The position numbers were made by a program, and so were the translations under genes. Positions 1-10,700 of a stretch of DNA of 64,000 nt are shown in pieces (the stretch's first letter is position 1; every line of letters begins with the position of its first letter). This stretch comes from Cycas panzhihuaensis (Eukaryota; Cycadophyta), in the NCBI GenBank assembly GCA_023213395.1, contig CM041465.1:219921741-219985740 (forward strand), in the 5' to 3' direction. The notes beneath the pieces are model-generated. The model was not told where the DNA came from. It saw nothing but the letters and a program-made list of their open reading frames with translations, and ran no database searches.

Positions 1-788
1 ATCAAAAACTTGTTGAGCAAGTTTAGAATGGAAAGTTGTAATCTTTGTCACAAGACACCAATGGAAACAGGGTTAGCATTGAATACAGAACAGGAAGCAG
101 CCTCAGTCGATGCAACACTGTACAAACAATTAGTGGGAAGCTTAATCTATCTCACAGCCACACGAGCAGGCATCTCATATGCTGTAGGATTGATTTCCAG
201 GTTTATGGAAAATCCCAAAATTCCACACTAGAGTGTTGCAAAAAGAATCTTGAGATATCTAAAAGGAACCATGAATCTTGGTTTGCAATATGATAAAGAA
301 AACAATACACAATTGATAGGTTTTTGCGATTCAAACAGGGCTGGAGATAGAACAGATAGAAAATCAACATCAAGATATTGCTTCTTCCTCGGAAAATCCT
401 TGATTTCCTGGAGTAGTAAAATCTGATCTGATTGCATTGTCATCACGAGCGAGAATATAAGTCAACAGTCAATGCAACGTGCGAAGGAATATGGATTAGA
501 CAGCTCCTGAAGGAATTAGGAGAAGAACAAACAATGCCTACTTGAATATTTTGTGATAACCAAAGCACCATAAAAATGACAAAAAATCCTATTTACATGC
601 TAGAACAAAACATATAGAGGTACATCATCATTTTATCAGGAAAAAAGTACAGAATGGAGAAATCGAGCTTCAGCATTGTCCATCAGAAGATCAAACTGTC
701 GATGTACTCACTAAATCTCTTGGAAGAGAGAAATTCATTATCTTTAGAAATCTGTTAGGATTAAGATAGTTAAAACATTAAGAGGGGG
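1..788 (+). pseudogene. Copia polyprotein 3' end (RT tail and RNase H), decayed
   Basis: This is the C-terminal part of a Ty1/Copia gag-pol protein and would have made reverse transcriptase and RNase H. Residues read from position 10 include QLVGSLIYLTATR and ISYAVGLISRFM, the typical end of Copia RT. They are followed after a stop (TAG near 230) by RILRYLKGT, a CDSNRAGD-like RNase H segment and RKSTSRYCFFLGKSLISWSS. Further on, in another frame, LQHCPSEDQTVDVLTKSLGREKF is recognisable in parts as the usual C-terminus. Several frameshifts and stops separate these blocks, so it is dead. It runs in from beyond the left edge and ends at the polypurine tract and LTR at 779-995. The family assignment is secure; the lineage within Copia is not determined. 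Confidence 0.85.
779..788 (+). other. Polypurine tract of the + strand Copia fragment
   Basis: The purine run TTAAGAGGGGG lies directly after the Copia C-terminus and directly before a TG dinucleotide that starts the LTR. This is the expected place for the plus-strand primer site of an LTR retrotransposon. Confidence 0.65.
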
Positions 789-995
789 TGTAAAAGGTAA
801 TGTTTTACCTTGGATTATATTATTTAATGTAAGGGTCATGTACCCCTTCCCCCTTCTCTTCTAAACTGACAAGTGGCACCATATTGTTGAGTGATTGCCA
901 CTTGTACCTACCTTGTGCTTGTATATATACACAATGGATCATCAATAAAGATTGTGAGAGTGAATTCATTCCTTATTGAAGTTTTGTTACAGACA
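789..995 (+). repeat. Short Copia LTR (about 207 bp)
   Basis: The segment starts TG right after a polypurine tract and ends ACAGACA right before a PBS-like sequence. It holds a TATA-like run (TGTATATATACA near 921) and a polyadenylation-type AATAAAG near 944, as expected for a promoter and transcript end inside an LTR. Its first 20 bases contain a small palindrome, GTAAAA-GGTAATG-TTTTAC. No second copy was found, so the ends are inferred from the flanking motifs. Confidence 0.6.
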
Positions 996-996
996 T

Positions 997-1010
997 TTGT
1001 ATCAAGGGCT
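997..1010 (+). other. PBS-like site following the LTR
   Basis: TTGTATCAAGGGCT resembles the initiator-Met primer-binding site of Copia elements (TGGTATCAGAGC) with a few changes. Its presence after an LTR that also has a polypurine tract before it means this LTR sits between two internal regions, or that a second element started here and its body was lost. Confidence 0.4.
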
Positions 1011-1021
1011 TGAAAGTTATC

Positions 1022-2123
1022 TCAGTGACATGTCATGTGCTGCGTGGCACCGATATTCATGATCCATGTGGAGGTATCGGTTGTGGTAGCGTTTGCTGCT
1101 CTAAGAGGTTGAGGCATAATGGAGTTGAAATGACAAGTGGCATAGCCACAATGTGCCTCAATGTACCTTTTTGATGAAGTGGCAGAATTGGTTTCCCTTG
1201 TGTTGTGCAAGCGTGCTCCAGTAAACTGGGTCCCACCAAAGGTTTCTTCTACATCAACGTTGTGGGCATTGTGCCATTGTTGATATCTGTTGAGCTTATG
1301 ATAAGTTGTTTGACAATCTTTGGCAAGGTGTCCTTTTACGATGACATCGTTCACACATCATGGGTTGATTTGATGTCTCATAGGATGTGTTGGGAGTTCC
1401 AGATTGTCTCTGGTTAAATGTTTGCTATCCTCCTAAATTTTGGGGGTTCTACTATTGTTGCCTTTGTCCTTGGTTCCTGCCCCGACCACGACCACGTGAG
1501 TTTTGTCTTCCACACGTTGATTGGCCTTGCTGTTTGGAGTAGCAAGCTTCCTTGCCCACTTCGATTTCAAAGGCAGCATCAGGAAATGGATCAGATGAGT
1601 GGAAGCTTGTTGCAAAGGTCTTGTCATGTTCGATGAACATTTGTGCAAGAGCCTCAAAGTCTAATGTCTTCAATATGCCAGATAACTGAAGATTCTTCAG
1701 CAAGTTTTTGTAGTCAAGTACATGGAGTGATGATTGGATCAGGAACGCCCATGTGATGCATTGCGTTTTGAAGTCCCTGTTGATAGCTTGTTTGATTGAG
1801 CAAAGAGCATTGATCATCTCATGTGCATTCCCTTTTTGCATCTTTATCTTATTCATTTTTAAGACCATGTGAACAAATTCCAAGTCTGATCGAGTATCAA
1901 AGTTTCTCTTTAGAACTTCGAGAACTTTGTATGCAGTGTCATGCTGTGTGTCGTTGATCAGGTTATGCAGGTTGTAGTCTGTGACTAATAGTATGCATGC
2001 TCGTAGCTTTTGGTCTTCAAGAATCCATTGTCGTCTAGGTGCTGGGTCTATTAGAGCAACTGGTGGAGTACCTCCTATTTGTACTATAGTGGCAGTAGTA
2101 GGTATAATAGGTGTGAGCTCCAT
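1022..2123 (-). pseudogene. Copia gag and protease start, decayed
   Basis: Read on the minus strand from 2123, a 223-residue frame begins MELTPIIPT and continues with the Copia gag pattern (WILEDQKLRACILL, KVLEVLKRNFDTRSD, MINALCSIKQAINRDF), ending in an arginine/glycine-rich tail. After a frame change near 1450-1350 the product continues with GHLAKDCQ, the second half of a CCHC zinc knuckle, and WIMNIGATQHMT, which matches the Copia protease active-site region but with N-I-G in place of the usual D-T-G. Gag would package the RNA and protease would cut the polyprotein. The frame is broken and stops where the + strand Copia LTR/PBS abuts it. The rest of pol is missing. Confidence 0.8.
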
Positions 2124-4250
2124 GTGATCTATCTAGAGTCCCTTATACTTTGCTACATTTTTGACGCTTGTATACTGAATGTACTAGTTGTCCTTGCCCT
2201 TTAGCATGCAATTCATTTTGTTTGAAGTTGGACGACATAGTGGTGATGTGTATGAAGAAGAGAAGAAAGAGAATGTGATGCAAGCTCTATGAGAATGAAT
2301 AAGCCACGGACACTTGTGGCAATGTCTATTGTCACAGCAGGGATATGAGAAATGAAGAAGGAAGTCTATATGATATGCAAGCAAATGATGTTTGCTACCA
2401 ACACTTGTGGCTAGTACACTTGTTGCAATAGGGATATAAAGTGAATATGAAGCATATGATACACAAAAATGATGATATGTACAAATAAATAATCAAGATA
2501 TGGCCTGTGTAGCTGCCAAGCAAAGAGTGGTGTAAATCACAACTGTAAACCGTGTGTGTAGGATGTGTGCAATCCACGAACCTCAACTTGAGTCCATAGT
2601 CGGTGAGGTGTTGTACGATGCCTAAGAGGGGTTGCTAGTAATAACGATTAATGGCCTTGACCTGCGATACCCGCACTGCTGCCAAAACAACGTGGAGTCC
2701 AGGTACTACCAATCCTCACCCCGTTCACCAATGAGCATCAATATACCTACTCCGAAGAGTGGTACGTGCATATCCTACAGCTATGACAGATATTGGATCG
2801 GTCCAATTTTAATCTTGATTAAGGTTTCAGTTGTCCCAGTTGGTTATCAGGATAATTCTTGATTGGAGGCCGTAGGTATGGCTACCCTGTCTCTCCACTA
2901 ATATTCTGGTTAATGACCGGTGCCACTTAGAAATGACACCTCCCTTAGGGCCTGAAATTCGGCCAACCTAGGTATCTCAACTCAGGCGAGTCTGCAAATA
3001 GGCATTAAGAAGGCGAGCATATATGTGTTTATTTTAGGGAATAATGCTCAATGTTGTCACTTGTATGAAAATGACAACTGAAAATAAATGCTTCACTTTT
3101 GTGCTTGCTTATGTCTTCCTTTTTAATGATGAAGTGTTCTCCTTAGTGCCTATGTGGCACTTGATGATGTGTTTAAAAAGCTTGCGAGTGTGTCAAAAAT
3201 AATGCACATGAATAATGCCACATCATCAGATATTGTTCCGATCCAGATGATGTGGTAGTACAAAAATATTTATGCACTTTTTGCTTTAAAAATGCCTAAA
3301 AAATGCTTTTAAAGAAGGCCTAAAAATGATTAAAAACCCCTTTTGTCAGATTTTTTCTTTTTTTTTTTTTGAAATGAAGGATAAAAAAAATAAAAACTTT
3401 AGAAATACAATGTACGCTAAAAAATCAAATTTTCAGCAAGCCAAGTCTATTGTTGGGTAGACTGTACTGTCTGTTGTACCGCTGTATGGCATAAATTTTA
3501 AAAAATTTCGAAAAAATTAAAAATTTCGAGATTTGTTGCCCTTCGCTTGCACTTTACAAATATATAAAAATTTTTGAAAAATTTTATTAAAAACAAAAAA
3601 AAACCCTGTTTTAGCTTGCGGCAAAAATGTATTGGAAAATTCAAAAATGCTCATAGTTGTTTAACGGAGTGTCAGATTTGCATGAGACCTATCCCAAATG
3701 ATAGACCAGGATGGGGAGATGTGAAAACATGTATTGCAGCAGTAAAAAAGTCCTCGGGTTTTTCTAAATCCGAGATTTTTGAATTTGGAGGGTGACTGCC
3801 TAAAATAGGCTATTTGACCCCTTTAACCTCGAAATCTTGCATCACTCCAGTAGTGGAAAATGATCGCTATGCAGGGCTACTTCACCTGCAAAATTTGGCA
3901 ACAGTATGAACACTTTGATTTTTTTTAATTTTTTATATCAAATACTCCTCAAATCTACAAAAAATGATGAAAATTGGCTGATTTCGGCCTTAAATCAGCT
4001 TCAATGTGTAGCTGAAAGCATGCATAAGGTTTTCATCTCACTGTACTTGCAATATTGCATCTGGATGCGAGGGAAATACAAGAAATATTTGTAAATTCTA
4101 TAAAAAAAATGAGTTCTTTTGCATGTAAATATTTGCAAAAAATAATTGTAAAAATATAATATTCAACTCTTACTTCAAATGAAGAGGTGAAGGAGAGGAG
4201 ATTGCTTCTTGGTCTCCTTGCAAGTGAGTGTGGTGAGGCAACACAACAAA
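2124..4250. other. Gene-free stretch, probable leader of the minus Copia relic
   Basis: No convincing coding sequence on either strand. It lies between the minus-strand gag start and a minus-strand PBS-like site at 4251-4262, so it may be the 5' leader of that element, but 2.1 kb is long for a Copia leader and other old insertions could be hidden here. A T-run lies near 3356-3370 and the 3200-4160 part is strongly AT-rich. Confidence 0.35.
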
Positions 4251-4262
4251 GCTCTGATAGCA
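4251..4262 (-). other. Primer-binding site of the minus-strand Copia relic
   Basis: On the minus strand this reads TGCTATCAGAGC, one base from the standard initiator-Met PBS TGGTATCAGAGC. It lies two bases inside the LTR end proposed at 4265. Confidence 0.65.
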
Positions 4263-4264
4263 CT

Positions 4265-4721
4265 TGTTGGAGCAACGGATTTAGGTTGCCCACTCTAACA
4301 GTTCACAATGGCAAACATAAATGGAGACGAGCAAGAATGCACTCAAGATACAAGAGGCAAATTTGAGAGCTCAAAAGAGGAGTCGAGATCACTAACTCAT
4401 TCCTTGGATTTCACCTTTTATTGATAAGAGAATTTGATTAGGGTTTTCCTGCCTAAACAAATTCACAAGAAACTTAAGTGAAATTACATAGATGCACATA
4501 AAGTGCATTTCACTTAAGTGAGCATTATGTATGTGCATTTCACTTAAGTGAGCATTATAACATTATATTAGAGTCACTTTTCCTAAGTTATGAAATGACT
4601 CTTATTAATCTAATTCTAATGCAAATGACTTTAGGCATTAATACCTTTCACCAACTTGTCAGTAACAATCTTTCATGGACAGTTTTAACTTGCTTTGTGA
4701 GATTCCCAATTGACATCAACA
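4265..4721 (-). repeat. Probable 5' LTR of the minus-strand Copia relic
   Basis: The segment is bounded by the short inverted ends TGTTG and CAACA and follows the PBS on the correct side. On the minus strand a polyadenylation-like ATCAATAAAAGG lies near 4412-4424. A sub-repeat, AAGTGCATTTCACTTAAGTG, occurs near 4500 and recurs near 4533. The second LTR is missing from the window, so the outer end is an inference. Confidence 0.5.
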
Positions 4722-5039
4722 ACATACCTCAATCTATTGATTGATCTAAAATATTCTCCCAAAGAAACATTTATCCTCACTTCCAAATTGAAGTGCTTCC
4801 CAAATAAGTGGGGTTCCCCTTTGTAACAATATGTTATTAAGACTTCATATTTGTTAAATTTGTAAATTAGTCATTGTGACATTCCCATCCCCATAACTCT
4901 CTCACACAAGCTATGAGAATGCTTGCCCAAATTTCATCTCATGAACAACAAATATTCAAATCTTCCAACTATTAAAAAATTTTAACAATTGATGCCTACC
5001 ATATTTCATAGATCTGCTATAATGTTATACATGCTATGA
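4722..5039. other. Gene-free AT-rich spacer
   Basis: No open frame, repeat boundary or RNA gene was recognised here. Confidence 0.5.
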
Positions 5040-5868
5040 AATTGTTTTGCATTGGGCTTTTGTTCCTTTGCTCTCCACTAGTGTTCTTCACAATTGTTTC
5101 CTTTTCTTGGGATTCTTCACAATTGGTGTCATTTACAGGATTGGTCTAAAATAAGAATCATCTTCTCAACTTGTGTTATAGGCATGTTGCCTATTTCAAC
5201 TTGTATCGTGGATTTGAACTCAATTTTCAGTTGCAAATCCTTCCCCAAGGAGCCTTGCAATTGCCTTTGGAATCTCTCCTATCTCAAACAACCCACACAA
5301 CACCATGGATCATCCTTGGATGGCGAAGATTATCATCATGCGTGTGCCCTTTACTAGGAACACTTCTTTCTTATGGCAACTTCTTGATGGTACTAAATTC
5401 TACTTGCCCTTTCATGCTTTTGTAATGTATTGATGAATATTGACTTACCCTTGCAGGGTAATCAAACCTGCATACAAGCCTGTTTCTCAACTACAACTTG
5501 CAAGCTTGTGGACACACTTTTAAGACTTGCATGCTACATGTTTATGGCATTGTATGCATAATAATGTCCACAAAATTGAAACCTCATAGCATGACATTAC
5601 CATCAGTTTGAAGGTTCAATCTTCATCTTTGTATGTAACTCAACAACTCATTACATCCCAGTCCTCACCGGTCACTACTGACATATTACACGTTTATTGA
5701 ACAATGAGCTCCACATCGCTCTATGTTGGCTCATGACTTTGCTTCCCTCGGGCTCCTGCTTTGCAATTTACCATATAGGCTTTCACTTGTCTGCTTTACA
5801 CGTACATACTCACTTCTACTTCACATGAACATGCTCACACTATCTTGATATAGGAGGCTATAATACTA
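5040..5868 (-). repeat. Leader of a minus-strand LTR element, copy 1
   Basis: The stretch 5090-5350 resembles 16800-17100 in the same order: both contain a CTTCACAATTG...GGTCTAAAAT block, then TTTCAACTTG, then a CTTGCAATTGCC-like block and a TGGATCAT block. At its right end GGCTATAATACTA is, on the minus strand, similar to the Met-type PBS, and it directly precedes the LTR at 5869. I read it as the non-coding leader of an old minus-strand element. The open frames across it look fortuitous. Confidence 0.45.
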
Positions 5869-6490
5869 TGTTAGAGTTTTGGGTTTTATATCATCATAAG
5901 AACAACTATCAAACACCTTACAAATTCCTTAGGATTCAATCACAATAATAGGGAAGCATTCATCATTGACGTTAAAGCATAACATGTTAAAGCATAACAC
6001 ATGATAATCATAAGAGCATACAACCATCAATAATGAACAATAAATAAGCATCGAACATTCAATATTGAGATAGAAGGTTTAACGTGGTAAAATTTCAAGA
6101 TGAGGAAACATCCACTATAAAATGTATGAGATCTCATTACTAATGATATTCAACAAAGTACATGATGAGACCCACACTAGATTCCATTGGGAAAGTGCTA
6201 GGCGTCTTCATAAGTTACAATGAATAAGATATGCCCTTAGATAGAAGTAATTCACTTGATTAATAACCAATGAGGTTACACCAATTATCCACCAATGAGA
6301 TCATGTGTGAGAACCTTAATAACCATTGATCAAATGAGAGTTTGCACGACTTTTATTGTTGGCCACACCTATCACAACTTTCAGAGAGTACCCCTAATGT
6401 CTAATGACTCCGCCACAATAATATTACTGTCATACATTATAAAATTGCCACCATGTATTGACCATAGACTAAACATCATTTTCTTGCAGA
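5869..6490 (-). repeat. LTR relic, copy 1 (left of UTP14)
   Basis: It starts TGTTAGAGTTTTGGGTTTTA and is clearly related to 13639-14222, which starts TGTTAAAATTTTGGGTTTGA. Both then contain ATATCATCA, CACATGAT-AATCAT, CAATATTGAGA, ATTTCAA-ATGA and AT/AACATCCACT in order. Copies have diverged by many substitutions and small indels. The right end is set only by loss of similarity. Confidence 0.6.
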
Positions 6491-6958
6491 TACACCATGA
6501 TGAGTACATATATATAGGACAAGTAATCCCCCCTTCGACCAATAACAAGTCACTTGACTAAATGACCAATACAAGAGCACCAATTTATGCATTGATAATT
6601 TCCCACAACATGTGTGGCATACATTAGTAACTCCAACATTAAGTTGTGACCTTACAAAGTAGACATCAAATGCGAAAAATAAATGAGCCAAGAAGAGAAA
6701 AATCAAGACAATATTGCTGTGGTAGAGTTAGTCTGCTAGCAATCAATTATTAATTCGTTGAGAATACAACAGATACAACATGATGAATATACACATATAA
6801 GGACAAGCAACTGTCCCTTTGACTGATAACAAGCCACCAACTAATTGACCAGTACAAGAGGACTGATTTATTGATCAATAATTGCCCACAACATGTGCAG
6901 AATACATTAATAACTCCAAAATTAAGTTATGACCTTACAAAGTAAACATTAATTCTAA
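6489..6958. repeat. Two diverged direct copies, about 284 bp apart
   Basis: Copy 1 (6489-6676) and copy 2 (6773-6958) share, in order, TACA-CATGATGA, AGGACAAG, AATAACAAG/GATAACAAG, TTGACCAGTACAAGAG-like, CCCACAACATGTG and TTAAGTT-TGACCTTACAAAGTA. Similarity of the TTACAAAGT block to sequence right of the LTR at 13639-14222 suggests that the unit is the 3' flank of that LTR family, duplicated after insertion. Confidence 0.65.
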
Positions 6959-7728
6959 CATGTAATCCATCTTGGTTAAGGTTGGTTTTTAGGCAAGATT
7001 GGTAACTAAGTGGAGACAGACTTTACAAACAGGCTTTGGTCTCTGTGGAGATATTTCCACATCTGAAATAGGACATTTGGGCATTTGGTCCAAATTGAAT
7101 ATCTTAAGCTCTCATAGGCTTGTCTGGAGCTGTTCTTTTATTGTATTAAGTCTTTATGCATTAACTTTCAATTTTGAAGACTTTGCAGATATTCTAGTTT
7201 TGTGGATGTGTTATTTTCATTCTGAATAGGGCTTACTGCCACCATGCTTTGGAGTCAATGGTTATTGCATATAGGAGGTTGTCATTCACTTAAGGCCGTT
7301 CAAGGTTGTTAGCAAGGATGCTACTGGTTTTAGTTCCTTTTTACAAAACTGGACAAAGCTAAGGCAAACCCAAATTTGTGATTGTTTTTGCTTGATTTTC
7401 CTTCCTTTTATTGCCTTGTGAGAGACATTGAAAATTTTACCAAGTTAGAAATTTGTAGATTGTTGGGTAAACCGATCACTATGGTACCTTGTGGCTGTGG
7501 ATTTCACTTGCCTGAAAATCTTGGTAATATGTTTGTGGTTGACCAGATCCAACACTTATCATCTCTTGTGATTAATAACATACCCTGTAGCTAAGGATTT
7601 TGAATTTTTGATTGATTTTAAAATCTATATCTTCCGTTGTCATTATTCCCTTTTCATTTGGATTTGGATCATCCTGTTGATTACCGTTAATTTAAATTAT
7701 TCTGATCATTGGATGATATTTTGACCAG
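6959..7728. other. Sequence just upstream of the first visible UTP14 exon
   Basis: Most likely intron, because a good acceptor (TTTTGACCAG) ends it at 7728. I looked here for the N-terminal UTP14 blocks and did not find any. Short open frames at 6999-7229 and 7382-7594 have no recognisable domain. Confidence 0.5.
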
Positions 7729-10700
7729 GTACGTGGGTTGGAAAAGAGAAACAAGCAACTTCAAGATGAAGCAGTTGCTGCTTTAGAAGAATATGAATAT
7801 GCCTTGAGAAGTGAAAACGATGATGTCAAAGTGGGAAAGGCATCTAAAGATGCTATGAGGGGCAGGCTTGTTTTTGGGGAATTGAACAGACAGGGTAGGA
7901 AGATGGGAGCTAGTCAAGCGACAAAAATTGAGTCCTATGATATGTTGGTGGATAAAGGTAGTGGCAGCGAAGGTGATTCTGAAAATGAGAGAGACCAAGA
8001 TTCAGCGCAGAAAAATAATGGGGAAAATGTTGAAAAGCATGTGGAAATTGATCCCAAGATAGCATTTGAAGAGTCAAACATAGCTTGTGATGGCCTGCAT
8101 AAGGTGACAATTGGTTTGCAATTAGAATTGATGTTTTGGTTCACTATGTATAATGCTTATAATATCCTCCTCTTAATTTTTTTGTAGTGGGAAAATGTTT
8201 GTGAAGTAAATTCATCATAATTGTCTCTCTTTAAAATTTTTTTTTCCATGAATGAAGAATTGTGAATATTTTGATACAATTATGCACAAATCTCGCAAAC
8301 TGAAGACAAAGAACTTCAATTATTTTGTTCTGCCACTCCAAATTTACATCCTTTTTCTTCTATTTTCAAACTTCGTTACGATCATTAGAGGTGTTTCTTT
8401 TCTTGAGCCTTGTCAGTAACGCAGGAAGGTTCCTTGGCTTGGCAGGTGATAAAAACAGCAGGTCCTCTGTGTGTGGAGGAAAATTTGAAGATAGATTTTG
8501 AAGAGGAAATGGAGGTAACCGAATCCACAAAAAACATTTCATTAGAAGTGCCTGACAGTCGTCCCTGGCTATTTGGGAACTTTAGTAGCCAAACAAGTGA
8601 GAAGAGACAGAGTGAGAGTACTCTTGTTTCAGTAATACAGAAAAAAAAGAAAAAGAAGAAATCCAAACCAGCAAATAATCAACAGCTAGGCATGCTCAAT
8701 GCAGAAGAGCCCAGGCTGAGAACAGAGCCAACAGTTTCAATTGCAGGTGTTGTCAAGGTGGTTGCAGAAAAGATAAGTAGCACAGACGGCGGTGAAGTTT
8801 CAGAGCTAGTAACATCTAACAGGGATAGCTCTGGTACTCATCCGGAGAAGGTTGACCAGCTTGAACCAAGCTGTGATGATGAAGACGAAATGGAAAATGG
8901 AGTTCCATCTGAGGGCATGGCATTGCTGAATGGGCTTGGCTCGCAAGCAGATCTTATTCAACGTGCCTTTGCAGGAGATGATGTAGAAGCAGAGTTTGAA
9001 CAGGTGAAAGCTAAGGCCTTAAATGAAGAAGTTCCAGCCTCTGAAGAAGTTGTGGCTCTTCCTGGTTGGGGCCAGTGGACTGATGTCCAACAAGAAAAGG
9101 GGTTGCCACATTGGATTTTACAGCAACGGGAAAAAGAGAAAAGGAAACGGGAAGAGGCATTGAGAAATAGGAAGGATGCAAAACTGAAGTATGTCGTCAT
9201 TTCTGAGAAGAAGGACAAAAAGGTCAGTGTCATGTCTAGAATTTGGTGAAGTAATTAATTCAGTTCCCTTCCCCAACCCCACCCCCTAAATTGCACAGCA
9301 ACAGCTTATATTTCATGGAAACCTTTAGTACAGACAGTCAAATGAACCTAAATCTGAATATGCCTATAAAATAGGCTGTATACAGGCTGCCACCTTTGAA
9401 ATCTGAATCTAAATCAAATATCACTACCAACATGCCAATGTTTGAAAATAACCAATCAGAAAGCTGAAATTTCTGATTCTTCACTTTAAAAATATCCAGA
9501 AGAACATTGTTCTTCTTGGAATATCACTAATATTTAAAATCAGTGGCCATGCCAAAAACACTGGCTATGAATTAAGACCAGAATGATTCTGAAAGCAAAT
9601 TTAAGTATGATTACCCCGTTCACACCTATATCAGAAAAGAACAAAATCATACTTTTGGAAATTCAGATGATCTCATCAAGTTCTCTGGATGCTGCTGAAG
9701 TGTGGGTCATATCTACATTGGAATGTATCCCACATAAGAAAGGTTTCTCAATGTAATCAAGTCAAAAACACAGCCTCCGCCAAATTTGGACCATTGGCCA
9801 AACATGTGACTGCAGAAACCGATCTTTGAGCATATTCAATGTATCTGCTGCTGGTTGAAAATCATGTAGTTAAAGCAGGGCTTTGGTGAAGCATATGCAA
9901 CATCATTCTCCTATAGAGCAGCTAGGACTAAACTGTTGAGGTTATCTTTATTATCTATTTCATCTCCTTATCTGTTGATTGACTACCTGCCTTTTTCTCT
10001 GTTACCCTGCTAAACTCTGCATTGTTAGCATAACGCTACTTATCAAATTGCAATTCTGCCTGCTCTGTGATAGTCAAGCGGGATACTCCTGATTGTGAAA
10101 GAATCATGCTGAATTTGCAACAGTTCTTTACAATGCTATATTCATCAGCCTTGTCACTGCATGGTAAAAGAGTTTCATCATCGCTTGCCTCTGTTTCTTC
10201 TTTCATACCAAAGAATCCAGAGACCCTAGCATTATAAATAGAGAAGATTGTCTTCCAGTTTGTAAATGATTAAAGAATGAAATATGTTCTTTAAGCAATA
10301 AATGTTCTTCCCTGTGCTCTTATAAAAAATAACCAACCTCTGATCCCTTTATCACTCTTTTGAATAGGCCCAACAAAGAATCATCTAATAGCTGTAATCC
10401 TTCAACTGTCCATATGCATTCATGCATGACCAAGTTTATTCCATGTTTCGTCATGAATCTAAGTTTGTTTGAAAGATTATTTAACTTTGTTCCATGCTAA
10501 CTTTGAGCATCAACAAAGCAAAAATGTGTTCACTATCTGTAAAAAACTGTGAAGCAATGCTTCAAATATGTATGACAAAGTGTTACTGCTTCGAGGAGTT
10601 GATAATCACAGCCATGGACCTTTTTCAAGTGTCAAATTTTGCAATATACTCGTCAATCTTTGAAGTCCGGGATTTCCAGAGTCTGTCACTTCAAAATCCC

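Noticed and set aside
6999-7594. Candidate upstream UTP14 exons
   Set aside because: Frames contain none of the conserved N-terminal UTP14 blocks and no matching phase to the exon at 7729.
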